Shown here: piece by piece, positions 1 to 11,971 of the stretch
Layout of the letters: each line of letters starts with the position of its first letter
Numbering within the stretch: position 1 is the stretch's first letter
Source of the DNA: Parus major
Taxonomy: Eukaryota > Chordata > Aves > Passeriformes > Paridae
Reading direction: 5' to 3'
DNA length: 64,000 bases
Assembly: GCF_001522545.3 (NCBI RefSeq)
Contig: NC_031770.1
Span: 108,503,664 to 108,567,663, forward strand
Translations under genes and position numbers: made by a program
The notes under the pieces: model-generated
Seen by the model: only the letters and a program-made list of their open reading frames with translations
Told to the model about the DNA's origin: nothing
Database searches by the model: none

Positions 1-381
1 CTCAGAGTGGATCCACCTGGGATGTTTCCTTTGGTTTCCCTGAGTACTGTATTGTGTTTGCAGGGTGCTGTAGAAGAAGACAACATTCTTTTGTTATGGT
101 ACAAGGCCCAGAGAGGATATTTCACTTGGAGCACAAACTAAAAAGTGATCTGGAATGACCCTGCTTGATCAGGGAGATTGGAGCTGGTGACCCATTGTGC
201 TCCTTTTCAACCTGACCCATTTTGTCTGTGATTCTGCGAAAACCATAAAATATGCCTTCTTTGTTTGCAAGATCTCAGACTTATATAGAAGCACTCTCTC
301 CTTTGGGTTTTTGTGGGGGGGTTGGTGTGTTTTGTTGTTTTTTCCATGCTTGGACATGAGCAGTAGCCAGTGATGGCTGTT

Positions 382-414
382 TCTCTCTCTCTCTATGTGT
401 GTGTGTGTGTGTGT
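382..414. repeat. (TC)n(TG)n dinucleotide microsatellite
   Basis: A TC run of about six units is followed at once by a TG run of about nine units. It accounts for the THTHTH-ERER stretch in the open frame on the minus strand, which is therefore not evidence of a gene. Confidence 0.95.
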
Positions 415-484
415 TTGTGAGCCCAATGCCATATTTGAAGTCTTTCACCTCATGCTTGTCTGACAGCTGACCAAGTACTGAAAG

Positions 485-499
485 TGTCTGTCACAGACA
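485..499. promoter_or_regulatory. 15-bp inverted repeat with GTCTG/CAGAC half-sites
   Basis: TGTCTGT and ACAGACA flank a single C, giving a perfect 7-1-7 inverted repeat. GTCT/AGAC half-sites are the known SMAD-binding element, but one such repeat in 64 kb can occur by chance. A regulatory role is inference only. Confidence 0.2.
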
Positions 500-1320
500 G
501 ATTTTCAGTGCAGTTCACAGCTCACATAACAGAGGGAGAGGGGAGGGGAAAGACAGTTCACAAAATGTATGAGGAAACGTGTCGGGAAGATGCAGGATCT
601 CTGCGCAGACAGAGTGTCTTTTGTCTCTCGGGCAGAATGACTCCCTGGCTCAAAGCCCACCGTGAAGCAAATAACAGAGCACATTCACTATGCCCTAATG
701 CTGCTACATAACAGTATATTTGGGGATTAAATTACAAAGAAAGGTGTACTCTTTCACTATTAATTTTTTTGTAATCTCACTCACCGTTGTCTCACCATTC
801 CATGGGTTCTTTGTGCTCACCAGATCTGCACATGCAGACCAAAATTACCTTACTTGAAGTAAGTTACAGTTGCACTGAAAATGTTTCTTCATATTAGTGT
901 TCACTCCATTTAGAAAAGAACAAGGGTTTATTACTGATCAGAGTAATGCAAAACAGATGGTATTTTTCTTTTTTATATCAAAGGATAACATAACCATATT
1001 TAGGTATGAATGGTGAGATAAATTTTCAACAAAGTTTTCATATTTTAAAGCCTGATGTCTGGTCTAAGATAATGGTATAGATACCCTGTAGTGATTAGAC
1101 TGAAAAAGACATCATTGGAGCAGGATTTAACCCACTTGGACAATTAAAGACCAGACCTATTGGTTTTGGAAATGCTTGCACTGCTACACTGAGGGCAGAG
1201 CTCTTGGACACAGATGTCTGTCTTCAAAATCACTGAAGTAAAAAACCGTAATTTCTTCTGAACTCTCAAAATTTTGACTTTTGAATTAATTTTATTCCTT
1301 CTACTTAAGTTTGGAGAGGG

Positions 1321-1356
1321 TTTGTTTGTTTGTTTGTAGTTTTGTTTGTTTTTGTT
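1321..1356. repeat. (GTTT)n simple repeat, interrupted
   Basis: TTTG/GTTT tetranucleotide units are repeated with one interruption (GTAG). It is a low-complexity tract with no further feature. Confidence 0.9.
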
Positions 1357-3210
1357 AAAACCAGACTAAACTCCTTTTAATAAAATTTTTTCCTGAGTAA
1401 TTAATTAAAAATTTGAACAAGGTTATGAAAGACTCTGTAAACAGAGAAACAAGGAAAAATCATGTTCATATTAAATAGTAATGTCAACAATTTTTATAGT
1501 TATTTACAGGTGGAATGAAACACTTCCACCATTTCTCTAATCATTGTTTGTACCATTTCCATGCCAGCACTAATAAATGTCCTATTTTCTTCTGAGGTCC
1601 TTGACACTTTCTGCACTTAAGTAGTTGCACAACCTTGTGTCATTCAGCTGCAATGTAACAGTGAATTATTTTAGGAAGCAGTGGGTCTGCTCAGAAATAG
1701 TTCAGAGTTTCAGTAAGATAAATCTCCATGAGATTTCATATGTCAAGGGGAACTCGGTGTTACAACTCTTCCAGATGACAGATTTCTTAAATACCCAGCA
1801 AAATCTCAGAATTGCCATTGCTTCTGCATTGATTACCACAATACCTCAGATTCTTGCACATATGCAGCTATACAGGAAAAAATACACAAGGAAAAGATGT
1901 TGTAAATTGAGGTGGGACAAAGAGATGTGAAAAAAAAAAGGTCCCATGTCATGGTTTATGAATTGTGTGAAGCTTATGAGGAAGGCAAATGAGATAATGA
2001 GCATTAATATTATATATTGTATATATTAATATAGGAAGAGAATAATTCCCTATATATTTTCCCTGATAACAGAAAGGTTCAGTAAAAAGAGAGACACATT
2101 GGTCATATATTGGTTTTCCTGAACTAGAGCACCATGACAATCAGAGATCACAGGGGATGATATGAAGGATTTGGGTCATTCTGTCTGTTTTTCCATCCCT
2201 CTCTTTCACCCAGATATCTTGAGGAGAGATTGATTAACTTGATTCCCTTGCTGTCTAGAGATGTTCACAGAGGATGAGATCTTCAGCTGTTGTTTGTTGT
2301 TTTACTTTTTTTAAAACTTTATCTGCTTGAATAACTCCTGCATTTCTTCTCAACATTTTCTACTTTTCATTTTTCTGACTTTCTTACTGCCAGTCTGAAA
2401 CAGCTTTAGTTACCCAGGATAACCTATTTGGCAGTGCCTGTTGGGGGCACACATATGGTCCATGATGGAAACCTCAGGTTTACGTTCTTGAAAATTTCCA
2501 TACTCTGCTAACTTTTCAAGCTGTCCCCACCTCAGTTCTATGTAAATGCATGTCCTAAATCTTGTCATTTCCAGATCAATGGAGCAACTGTCTTAGTGAA
2601 AATACTCTTCTGCCAGTTGTTAAAGTGTGCAGCTGACTTAAAACAGAGAAGCTGATTTTCTGGGGACTGCTCAAATCATAATGTTAAATATTCCTTGCTG
2701 AGTAGATTCACTTTGACTATGACTGTAGGCAATTAATATGAGTTTCCCAAATGACAGCCATTTTCTCCTGGTAGTTTCTCTTGTTATTTTTGTTGCTGTT
2801 TGTTTTTGTCTCAGAAACAATTTCACATGGGCAAACTAAGACAGGTTGCTATTGTGAATCTGCTGCAATGCTTCCAGGTATTCATAACATTGCTGAGTGC
2901 TGGGAGGGGAAAGTATCAAAGCTAAGGGATTATGCTCTTCTAAAGCTGATTAAACAGTTCCTCCAGTTTGAAGAGTTATGACAAATGAAAACCTCTTACA
3001 CACAAACTCAAGTTATCCAGGTTGTCTGTTAATGAAACATATGTCAGTTTGCTTAAATACCAGGCTCCCTTGTTTTCCTGTTCAAGTCCTTGAATTTCTG
3101 CCTGAACAAAAGTTAGGAGTGTGCTCTTGTGCAACATTAGTCTATATGGTACAAAAATTACTTAATTTGACCCGTTCAGAATTAAAAAGAGGATATTATA
3201 TAGCTATATT

Positions 3211-3242
3211 TATATCTATATCTATATCTATATCTATATATC
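3211..3242. repeat. (TATATC)n hexanucleotide microsatellite
   Basis: About five units of TATATC lie in an AT-rich setting. They produce the alternating ISISIS peptide in the overlapping open frame, so that frame is an artefact. Confidence 0.95.
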
Positions 3243-5295
3243 TTATCACATTAAATGTCCAATTTAACAGGTTCTGTGGGCTCCCCACTTAGTAGATATG
3301 AAGAGATATGGACAACTGCAAGAGGGCTCTACATCACCTCTTTGCAGATGTCTGAAAAACAGGATAAAACATTCTCTGCAGAAGATTGTTTTTATCCAGG
3401 GAAAATGAAACAGCTGCACTGGATCATCTCCTTAAAGTTTAGAAATCTGCAGTTAGGCAAGATACCTTGAAATTTCTTTAGATATTCAAAAACCTGGAAA
3501 AAAAGACACTAAATATTCTCTGAGAATTCAATGGTGATTAAAAGCTGGAAGCAACTTTGTAGTATTAGCATCTTTCTTGATTTGTCTCAAGTGGTGTCAA
3601 GGCAAATAACATTGAGGGGAAAAAAGATTATGAGGGTATAGCTATTTCAGTAAGGAATTAGATTGGCAAGGAGATTTGAAGGGGACATATTTCTAGTTAA
3701 TAGGCAGCAAGACTTCGAAAAGAAAGGCCAGCTGGAAGATGTAGTGTAACTATAGAGTAAAGCAGAAGGTTTTTTTAGATTTGGAAATGAGTTTTGATAC
3801 AGATAATTTGCATTGTACCACCATAACCTCCTTTATGTCAATTGCATAGCACTACTAATGCAAGTGGCTTTCTATCAGTGATGCACTTACAGGAGCCAGT
3901 ACAGTGTTTTCAGACATGCATGTGGCTTTACTTCACAAAATTCTGTTCTGACAGCATAACTGGCAAAATATCTGCACCTGCTCCACTGAAATGGTCTCAT
4001 TTGACATTGTTTTTGTAACAGTTTGACACTACTTTTGTACCAGGGGTGTAAGTCCATAGGAGCCATCACATCTGGGCAGTGGAAAGCCATTGCACTCCCA
4101 GACATAGAATTTACCACTTACCACTTTTGTTCCTTAAAGAGATATAAACTCACACATCCTCTGGATTTAAAAGGCTGTAAGAGTACATCCTGTCTCTGTT
4201 GATGTGTCAGATAGTTCTTTATTCACTGAATATAGAGAAATGTGGTAATACAAAGAAGACAAATCCCCTTCCTTGCACCTGTAATGGATTCTCCAGCTCA
4301 ACACTGCTAAAGCCACATCAAATATCCACAAAAATTTCTATCAACTCTTTACTTATTGCTTAGTCCATTATTGTAAACGTGAGGACAATTTCTGCAGGGG
4401 GTTCTTTTGGGGCAAGGTGTGTAAACCTTGTTCATTAGTCATCCTTTGAAATTTTGAAGTGATGTAAAATGGAACAAAATACTTTCTTCATAGCTGTTCC
4501 AAAGAAGACAAGGAATCTTTTTCTCTGGTACTGCATCTGTAACCCAAAGAGAGAAACTAATATTTAGTACTTATCTAACTTTCAGACAGCTGAATTCTAA
4601 CTTCCATAAAGTGTTGGGACTGGAAGAGAAATGCTGGTCTCACTCATTTCCATGCCTTGGAGAACTTGACTAAAGCATAATTCACTAAGTTCTGAAGCCA
4701 AGTGTAGGTACTGATAGTACTCAGCAGCACACAGCTCTTGCAAAGTCAAAAAACATTTGGCGTTTTTTGTGAAGGGTTTTTCCTCCCAATGCAGGATAAT
4801 TTTTATAGTTCAAACAATACCTAGGATTGATTTCTCACTACTGTCCTGGATGTTGTTGGTCCATTAAACATGAAGGTTTGAGTTTCACCAAACCAGTCCT
4901 GGATTAAAGATGATTACGGGGAGTGTTCACTTGCAGCTACGGATTTTTAGCCATATGAAAAATACAGATTACAGATATTATGTGAGTTTTTTCACTTTTG
5001 TCAAGGAAAATTTCTGAAACCATTGAGATCACTCCAGAATTAAAGAGCATAGCATACAAATGAGAAATTGTGTTTCAAAGTACCATTTTGGACACATCTC
5101 AATGGTTCTTATCAGCATTAAGCTGATTGTTCTTGTGTGCCTATATGTACCTCATACATTTTGACTCTGCTCCAGCACAGCAATTCAGAATTCTTGTATT
5201 TTTTGAAATAATGTTGTTCTACTTCTGCTCTTCATTTCCCTACATGCAAAACAATGTCAAGAATCTGAGACAAGTTAGAGAGTACTCGAGGAACA

Positions 5296-5330
5296 CAAAC
5301 AAACAAACAAACAAACAAACAAACAAAAAC
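5296..5330. repeat. (AAAC)n tetranucleotide microsatellite
   Basis: About eight AAAC units in a row. They explain the NKQTNKQT-like and LFVCLFVC-like low-complexity peptides on the two strands. Confidence 0.95.
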
Positions 5331-5939
5331 CAAACATATTTGTACTGTATTGCATATTTAAAAACTACAAAATAAAGTGTACTTCTCTGCCTAAAGTTTA
5401 ACATCCTTTGCAGCAGCATCATTTCATACATCAAGAAAATAAAGGATAACAAGTATTATTAATACAAACAATGAAAGAAACCACTGAAGGGATTTTGTCT
5501 CATTTAGTGGCTTTACCTAAATTTGAATATAGAAGCTGCTATTTTTGATACATATTGAGAACTGAACCTAAATCCTTGTAACCTGTTGAATTTCTTATCC
5601 CAGGCAGTTCTTGTCTGCAGCACACATGCTTACAGTTCCTTATATCCCTCATGGAAACTGGGTTTCTCTGGATCTATAAAACTGGCCACGTAATCCAATT
5701 TCTCTCTAAGGAATTAGATCCCCAAACACAGATATCTAATCTTTGAAAAGAAACATGTTCTCTGTCACTTAGTGTACCAAATGTCACAGGAGATATAATG
5801 ATAAACTTTTACCTTTAGCTAGCTGATTGAATTTTTAGTTAATATATACTGACCTAAAGCCACATTCCTCGGTTCCTTGTCAAACTGGTTGTTGTTTTCA
5901 ATTCAGTACTATTTAGGGAACCGCTTATTGAATAAAGAA

Positions 5940-6260
5940 AACTTCCATAGAAGCACAAATTTCCAGCATTATTGGCTAATTAAGGCTTTGTCTACGCTGG
6001 CAGCTGGGGACTTTAGGCAATCTCATGCCCATATGCACTAACCATTTTACATTGTAAATCTCTTGGCTGGGTCTTAAGTGACAGTCTTGCCTGATGCTGC
6101 AAAAAATGTTGGCACGAGGCTGATCTGACCCCTTCATACCATGTGCTTTGAAATTATCTGGGCATGCAATCTGTAAGCACTATAAATCGATCTGCTGCAG
6201 TCCCACAAGTCCTTGTTTCTGACTTCTTGCAGTTCCTGCATATCCTTTCTTTTCTTTTTG
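5940..6260. other. Possible conserved non-coding block
   Basis: The block has mixed base composition and a TAATTA homeodomain-type core at 5977-5982. It has a few retained CpGs (in CTACGC, GCACGAG and ATCGAT) and no repeat similarity that I can see. Retained CpG and dense short motifs in otherwise CpG-poor DNA can mark constrained elements. That is inference; conservation cannot be judged from one genome. Confidence 0.2.
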
Positions 6261-7675
6261 TCACCCATCAGCACAGACAATCTCAGAGAAAAACCAGAAA
6301 ATTCACAATTGGCTGCTAAAAAAGCTCATTTTCACATGCTATAAAGGAAACTGATTGACCTAAACATTTAGTCAAGTAATATGAAGCAGCAGATCCATGG
6401 TTTATAATCCTTGGGAATGCAGGGGAAGCAGTCAGATTCAGTGTGGATAATTCAAAATTGGTCATAAATATCAGATAAGATTTCCCTTGTGCAGCATGAG
6501 GACAGTGCTTCAAGGCAGCTCACGGCAGAGGCAAAACATTTAACAGGATAAAATAAAATTTACCTTAGAAACTTTTTTTATGCACAGATTTTTCCAAGGC
6601 TTTTTGCAAGGACCTTTTGTTACTTGAGCACCTAAGAGCAAACTGAGCCTTGTGTGCATGTGAAATGTGTATTGAAGAAAAATATCTTCAATCTAATAGT
6701 CTTGAAAACTCAAGCAATGCTGGAATTCCTCAGACCACTGAGAAAGCAGACTGATTTTATTGAGTCTAAAACAAGGCGTTTTGTTTTGGGATTTTTTGCC
6801 ATTCTTGGCATTTTGTTCACTGGCTAACTGTAGTTTCAGTCCTTAATTTCTACAGTTCCTCTCTTTTTGTTTTTTCCTCCAGATTTTCTGCATTTCTCAT
6901 CATCATCACTACTATTTATTCCTCTGATGAAAAGGATCAGTAATGATTTATAAGCTCTGCCTCCCTGACCTCTTTCAGCTCTACAGCATTGTGCATACAT
7001 ACATAGTACAGCCAGCCTAAATCCTGCTTAAATTGCAGCTATATCTTAGATTTTTTCAGGAAGTCTTCCTTTTCCTAGGCAGAAATAGAGGTACTCACAT
7101 GGGAGGAAGTAGATATTTACAGTAAGAGAACAACATCCTTTCAGGAGGGACTGAATTTCCAGCTGGAAAAGGGAAGCAGTGGGGTAATCAGACTGGATCT
7201 TCCCTGCAGAGGTTTCAATGTGAGCATTGAAGGGGCCTGGTTAGAAAGGGAAAATTACTGAGCAGAAGAAAATGTGTGCTGGAAAATACTGGCAGAGACA
7301 TTTCCAGCCAGACTGGCAGCTGTGAGCCTGGGAACTAAACCTTCTTGCTACAAACATCCCTGACAACTGCAGCTGGCCTCCTTAAAGTACAGCTGGGGTT
7401 CCCAGAAGCCAGAGACATCCTGAGATACCATAGATAAGCACTAGAAATTGTAGCAGTCATTTATCAGCTGAAAAAGTGGACGCAGTCATGGGAAATAAAC
7501 AGGGTCTGAAAGACTAAACTTAGCATCATCTGTTGTTTGGTTCAGGTGAAAAATTGAAATTAAAAACATCCATTGGCTTCTTGGTGATGTCCTGTGCCTT
7601 CTTATGTCTCTATGATATAAAAAAGACTTAATTTTTATCCAAATTGGAGCCTCTGTTTCTGAGAACTTTTTGTTC

Positions 7676-7778
7676 TGTATTCCCTTCCCTTCCCTTCCCT
7701 TCCCTTCCCTTCCCTTCCCTTCCCTTCCCTTCCCTTCCCTTCTCCCTCTCCCTCTCCCTCTCCCTCTCCCTCTCCCTT
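7676..7778. repeat. Composite (TTCCC)n-(TCTCCC)n polypyrimidine tract
   Basis: Twelve TTCCC units are followed directly by about six TCTCCC units, giving roughly 100 bp of pure pyrimidine on the plus strand. Open frames on both strands across it encode only repeat peptides (FPSLPFPSLP, GRGRGR, GKGREGKGRE). Mirror-symmetric homopurine-homopyrimidine tracts of this kind can form triplex DNA and are often length-polymorphic. Confidence 0.97.
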
Positions 7779-7990
7779 CTGTCAGAGCCTGGATTCTCAG
7801 CAGGGATATCTCAAGAATTCCAGACTCCATGAGACTCAGTCCATTGTCATATTGATCCCTCTTTGGTTCCCCTTTTAAGATCAGTTTTAGGAACTGTTTC
7901 ATAATTCAATGGGTGTTATAATAGTATAAATATTATACATGAATACAAGGAAAATGAGCAGCCATGTAGTTTGGTGGTCTGGAAGACACC

Positions 7991-8130
7991 GAATCTTAGA
8001 ACAGTTGGAGTTGGAAAGGACCTCTGGAGGTCCCTTTGTCCATCCTCCCTGCTCAAGTAGAACTATCCAAAGCCCATTTTCCAGATGGCCAGATGGCTTT
8101 TGAGTATCAGCAGGTCAAGGTGGGAGAGAA
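7991..8130 (-). mobile_element. CR1 LINE fragment, 3' end, minus strand
   Basis: Read on the minus strand, it is the CR1 3' end. On the plus strand one sees GAATCTTAGAACAGTTGGAG, then GTTGGAAAGGACCTCTGGAGG, then the CCTCCCTGCTCAAGTAGAAC segment typical of the subgroup with a 'CTGCTCAAG...GGGxCATCCCA' block. It degrades beyond 8,130. It is 5'-truncated, diverged and clearly old. Confidence 0.85.
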
Positions 8131-9663
8131 GTTTGCCAGCAACACTTGAAATTTTCCATGTCTGCTACAAGTGTTTCTCGTGGTCACATGCTGGGTCTCC
8201 TCAAAAGACTTCTAAGGAAGTATCTTAGCTGTCAGAGGGGTACCTCAAATTTGAATTTTATACTTGTGTGAGGTAGAAGAGATGCAGAAACTGGCTAGAT
8301 GAACACAGGTGGTTGACTCCCCTCTGAAAAGGAAAAACAAAAAAAAATAATTCCCTGAAGTATTGCAAGTTGAATCACCTGAAGAGCTTCCATAAAACCC
8401 TCTGTCAAAGGCATATAATTAATGCATCAAAGAGTGTGATTTTATTGAATGACTGATAACAAAACATATGCAAATGAAGAAGGGGTTACCTAAATCTTGG
8501 CAATAATTTTTGACTGTGGATGTTCATTCTGAAATGCTCCAGTCAAATGTTACAGTTGGGTTTTTTGGGCAGCCATCAGACTGGTGGAAATCTCCTGTTC
8601 TTCCTTCAGGATGAACAGGGAGGTGAAGGGAAAATGACAATTTTTGGATCTCAACCATATCAAATGAGTCTTCAGATATTTCATATTTTCTTATATTTTT
8701 ATATAATCTGGTCTCTGTTTTAAATTAATATCAAATTCAAACCCTAAATTGATATATATGGCTTTTCCAACAGTGTGTATGATAACATAGTTTACCACAT
8801 AACCAAAGCAAATCTTTCCTATTGCTTAATGCTCCATTCCTAGAGATGATACCAGACGTGGCTATTTAAATCATGAAATCTCTGACAATATTCCAGAAAA
8901 CTACTGACTACTCACAGTATTAAAATATTGCTCCAGTGATATTGGCTACTGAAACCATTAATTTCCTTTAGTTGGCACTGAATGCATGAAATGATGATAA
9001 TACAATATGTGACCTCTCCAATGCTTATAAATATTATAGATGCTTTTGCAGAAGTTTCAACACTGTGTCAAAATATTTACTTACTTATTGTGGAATTGGG
9101 CTTATAATCAGCTAAAGGATCCTGCCTCATTCATCCAAAATAATTGAAGAGATAATTGAGTGAAAGCAATTTCTCCCAGCCACCTGCATGAGGAGCATTT
9201 GTTGAAATTGCCTTTTCTCTGTAACCAATTATCATGTTGGTTACTGACAGTATCACATGGAACTTCATTAACCAACAGCTCCTGGATCCTGCAGAACTGA
9301 ACGTGCTTAATTATAATCCCAGTCTACTGTGCTTATTATTGCAAACACATCCTAACTATAAAAATTAGATTGATCAATTGCAGCTTTAGTGCTGAATGAA
9401 GCAATAGCACAACTAGATTTTTGTAGCTTGTGTTTGGCATGGAGCTTGTGTGGTTGGGCAGGGCAACACTATATTGACATTTTAGGGTGGTTTTGTCACC
9501 TTTGTAATATCTCTCAAAACTGAGAGTGATATTGCTAGTTGACAACTTTGTCTTGTAGCATTTTCACTACTAAACAACAATTTTGGGAGCAGTGTAACTG
9601 AAGCAGAGGATGGGATTTAGCTGGCAGATGAAGACACCTATACATAAGTGGCTATGTCGTTTT
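8131..9663. other. Single-copy DNA, no gene seen
   Basis: AT-rich unique sequence with only short open frames. An octamer-type ATGCAAAT lies at 8468-8475, and AATAATTG/ATAATTGAG motifs cluster near 9.14-9.16 kb. These are weak hints of a homeodomain/POU-bound element, with no other support. Confidence 0.6.
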
Positions 9664-9858
9664 AGAATAGAATAATAGAATAGTTTGGGTTGGAAGAAAC
9701 CTTAAAGGTCATCTAGACTTTCACTTGTGCCATGAGCAGGGGCACCTTCCATGATCCCAGGTTGCTCCAAGCCCCATCCAATCTGGCCTTGAACCCTTCC
9801 AGGGATGGGGCAGCCACAACTTCTCTGGGGACACTGTGCCAACCTTACCCATTCTGCA
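9664..9858 (-). mobile_element. CR1 LINE fragment, 3' end, minus strand
   Basis: The plus strand shows the reverse complement of the CR1 3' terminus: repeated AGAATAGAATAATAGAATAG, then TTTGGGTTGGAAGAAACC. The GCCATGAGCAGGGGCACC and CCAAGCCCCATCCAA segments and a GGGATGGGGCAGCCACAAC motif follow. The copy is truncated about 190 bp from its 3' end. Confidence 0.93.
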
Positions 9859-10404
9859 GTTCTGGCATTTATCAGTGTAAATACTGTAGACTTCAGCAAA
9901 AACATTGACATCATCACAAATGAAAGGAGTGGGGTAAAATCACTTGAAGTGGAGCAGGACACAGCAACAGAACTCACAATCGAAGTATTATTATGGCATT
10001 CCTGTAAATACAGATGCCTGCATCAGAGTTGCTTGATTTTCTTAGAAGTGAATGGGAAAAAGGTTCCTACTGGAAATTTTAGTATTTCCTGAAGGATAAG
10101 ATGAACTGAAATCTAGAAATAGCAATTTCCTCTTTTGACCACAATAAGAAGACTAGTAGGCTTCCGAAGGGATTTTCATTTTGCTGTTTCCCAAAACTGC
10201 AGGAACTGCACCTTCAATGGGCTGCTGTGCAAGCAAATTACTTAAAGAGTAGCAGGAGAATAAGTTGAGAATAATTATTCTCTTGTGCTTCCCTCTGAAT
10301 CACATAGCAAAAGGACAGAAGTTTAAAGAATGAGCTGTTCTTTTTATCTATGTGAGAAATTTCACTGAATCAGCGTACTAACTATAAATTAAATTTAGTC
10401 ACCA

Positions 10405-10475
10405 GTATGTATGTATGTGTATATATATATATTATATATATATATATATACACATACATATATATATATACACTC
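10405..10475. repeat. (TATG)n/(AT)n microsatellite
   Basis: TATG units grade into long AT runs, interrupted by CACATACA. It is a low-complexity AT dinucleotide tract and explains the YIYIYIHIHIYIY peptide in the overlapping frame. Confidence 0.95.
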
Positions 10476-10738
10476 AAGTACTTATACATACATGGAGTTT
10501 ACAGTTTCCTCTTTACCAACATTTTAAGGGGAGTTTTTGTCCTTTTAATCTCAAATCTTTTAGTCTAAGCATTACTTTTCTTATAAAACATAACCACAGA
10601 AGTTTAAAGCCCTCCATATCTCCCCCCAAAAAACCCCACAAACCCCTCAAACCACATTGTCAAGATCATTTTTGGTAGGGACCTTCTTTCCTTCCAGATT
10701 CACCAGCAGTCTTCATCGCCTTAATGTGACAATATGTC

Positions 10739-10860
10739 TTTTTATTTTTATTTTTATTTTTATTTTTATTTTTATTTTTATTTTTATTTTTATTTTTATT
10801 TTTATTTTTATTTTTATTTGTTTTGTTTTGTTTTGTTTTGTTTTGTTTTGTTTTGTTTTT
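10739..10860. repeat. Composite (TTTTTA)n-(TTTTG)n microsatellite
   Basis: About 13 TTTTTA hexamers are followed directly by about eight TTTTG pentamers. The overlapping open frames (IFIFIF on plus, NKNKNK and KQNKTKQNK on minus) are repeat artefacts. The A-rich strand is the minus strand, but no retrocopy body with a matching tail is recognisable beside it. Confidence 0.97.
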
Positions 10861-11609
10861 GAATTGGGCTGCAATCACTGCAATGACAGAGAGAGCAAAA
10901 GGCCATTCACCCTTTTACCCTCATGGCAAGAAACTTTCCTGATGTGGTAAATTTCTGGATGAACAAGCACCATGATTTAGACTCTTGATTTTATTTTTTT
11001 TTTTCAAATTCTGCTGCTAAGAAGAAAGAAAAAAAAACATTAAAACTGCCACTAAATTGGTATATTATAGAACTACCAGTGCCACTCCTTATAAAAAAAA
11101 ATCCAAGGAAACAGAATTTAAAAGGAGATACCACCATCTGTGCCAGCAACGTGGTGCTCCTACGAGATAGGAACAAGTATGAGGTGGGAGCAGTGACTAA
11201 ATTACTGGGGTGGAAAAGGAACATCAGATATCCTGGCTGACGTCTTGCTTGTTTGGATGAATGTTCTCTGCAGGTATTGACACAAGGAAAGAATTATGGA
11301 GTCATAATCCAACCTCCTACTCATTGTGGAATTGAGCAGGAAGTTTCTTCAATGAGAAAAATTAGCCTCTGACCCAATTCTTGGAGTTCTTGACTCTAAT
11401 AAGGCTTTAAAAAAGCTCTGATAATGAGCTATTTTTGTTTAAAAAGTTATTTATTTAGTAAGATATTATTACCCTTTTCCTGTTTCTGTATACACAGAAA
11501 TATCATCCACAAATTTTGTATCTGAAGATCCTGAAGATATTATGATGCTATTTTATGTAGGAAATGAAATATGGTTGAAATCAAGGTTTGACAACCAGAA
11601 CAGTAATGT

Positions 11610-11663
11610 TGGGGGCTAAACCAAATGACTTTTAAAGGTTCCTTTTCTACCCAAACTATTCTA
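11610..11663 (+). mobile_element. CR1 3'-terminal scrap, plus strand
   Basis: It matches the last ~50 bp of CR1 in plus orientation: ATGACTTTTAAAGGTTCCTT, then CTACCCAAACTATTCTATTATTTTATG. The terminal ATTCTATG octamers are degraded. It is very short, so the call rests on the characteristic end. Confidence 0.75.
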
Positions 11664-11971
11664 TTATTTTATGTTGAAAACAAACAGCTTTTACTACCTG
11701 GATAAGTGTGTTCAAACTGTCAAGGAAATAATAAAAATAGCCAAACTCTTGTTATCCTGGTCATTAAATTTAGTTCACCTCAGTGTTGAGCATGCTTTCA
11801 ACTTTGACCAGTCAACGACTTTGAGACAGCAAAACATAAATTTTATCTATTTTTAAGTATCAATCTGGTTTCTACAAAGTCAATGCAAGGAAAACAGAGT
11901 CTCTTCTTGCTTATTCACATAAAAACGTTTTGGCTGAACCTCTCCAGCTGCAGACTTATGTGATTTTTTAT

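Larger units (their letters stand above)
1..7670. other. Single-copy non-coding DNA, no gene seen
   Basis: This stretch is AT-rich and CpG-poor. Its open frames are short and unordered, and none shows a recognisable domain, a splice pattern or coding periodicity that I can see. Apart from the small simple repeats listed separately, the inverted repeat near 485 and the possible conserved block near 5.94-6.26 kb, I see nothing in it. I found no CR1 fragment in the first 7.9 kb, which is unusual for this window. Confidence 0.7.
9859..11609. other. Unique DNA with microsatellites, no supported gene
   Basis: Apart from two large simple repeats, the interval is single-copy. An open frame without a clear start runs stop-to-stop at 10,989-11,240 on the plus strand (84 codons). 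It includes a coding-like stretch LRDRNKYEVGAVTKL that I could not assign to a family; frames of this length are expected by chance in 64 kb. Confidence 0.5.

Noticed and set aside
7486..7902. 138-codon minus-strand frame rich in GRGRGR and GKGREGKGRE
   Set aside because: The peptide is the translation of the composite polypyrimidine microsatellite.
10657..10950. 97-codon frame with an IFIFIF hydrophobic stretch as a membrane protein
   Set aside because: The hydrophobic run is the (TTTTTA)n repeat read in frame, not a transmembrane helix.
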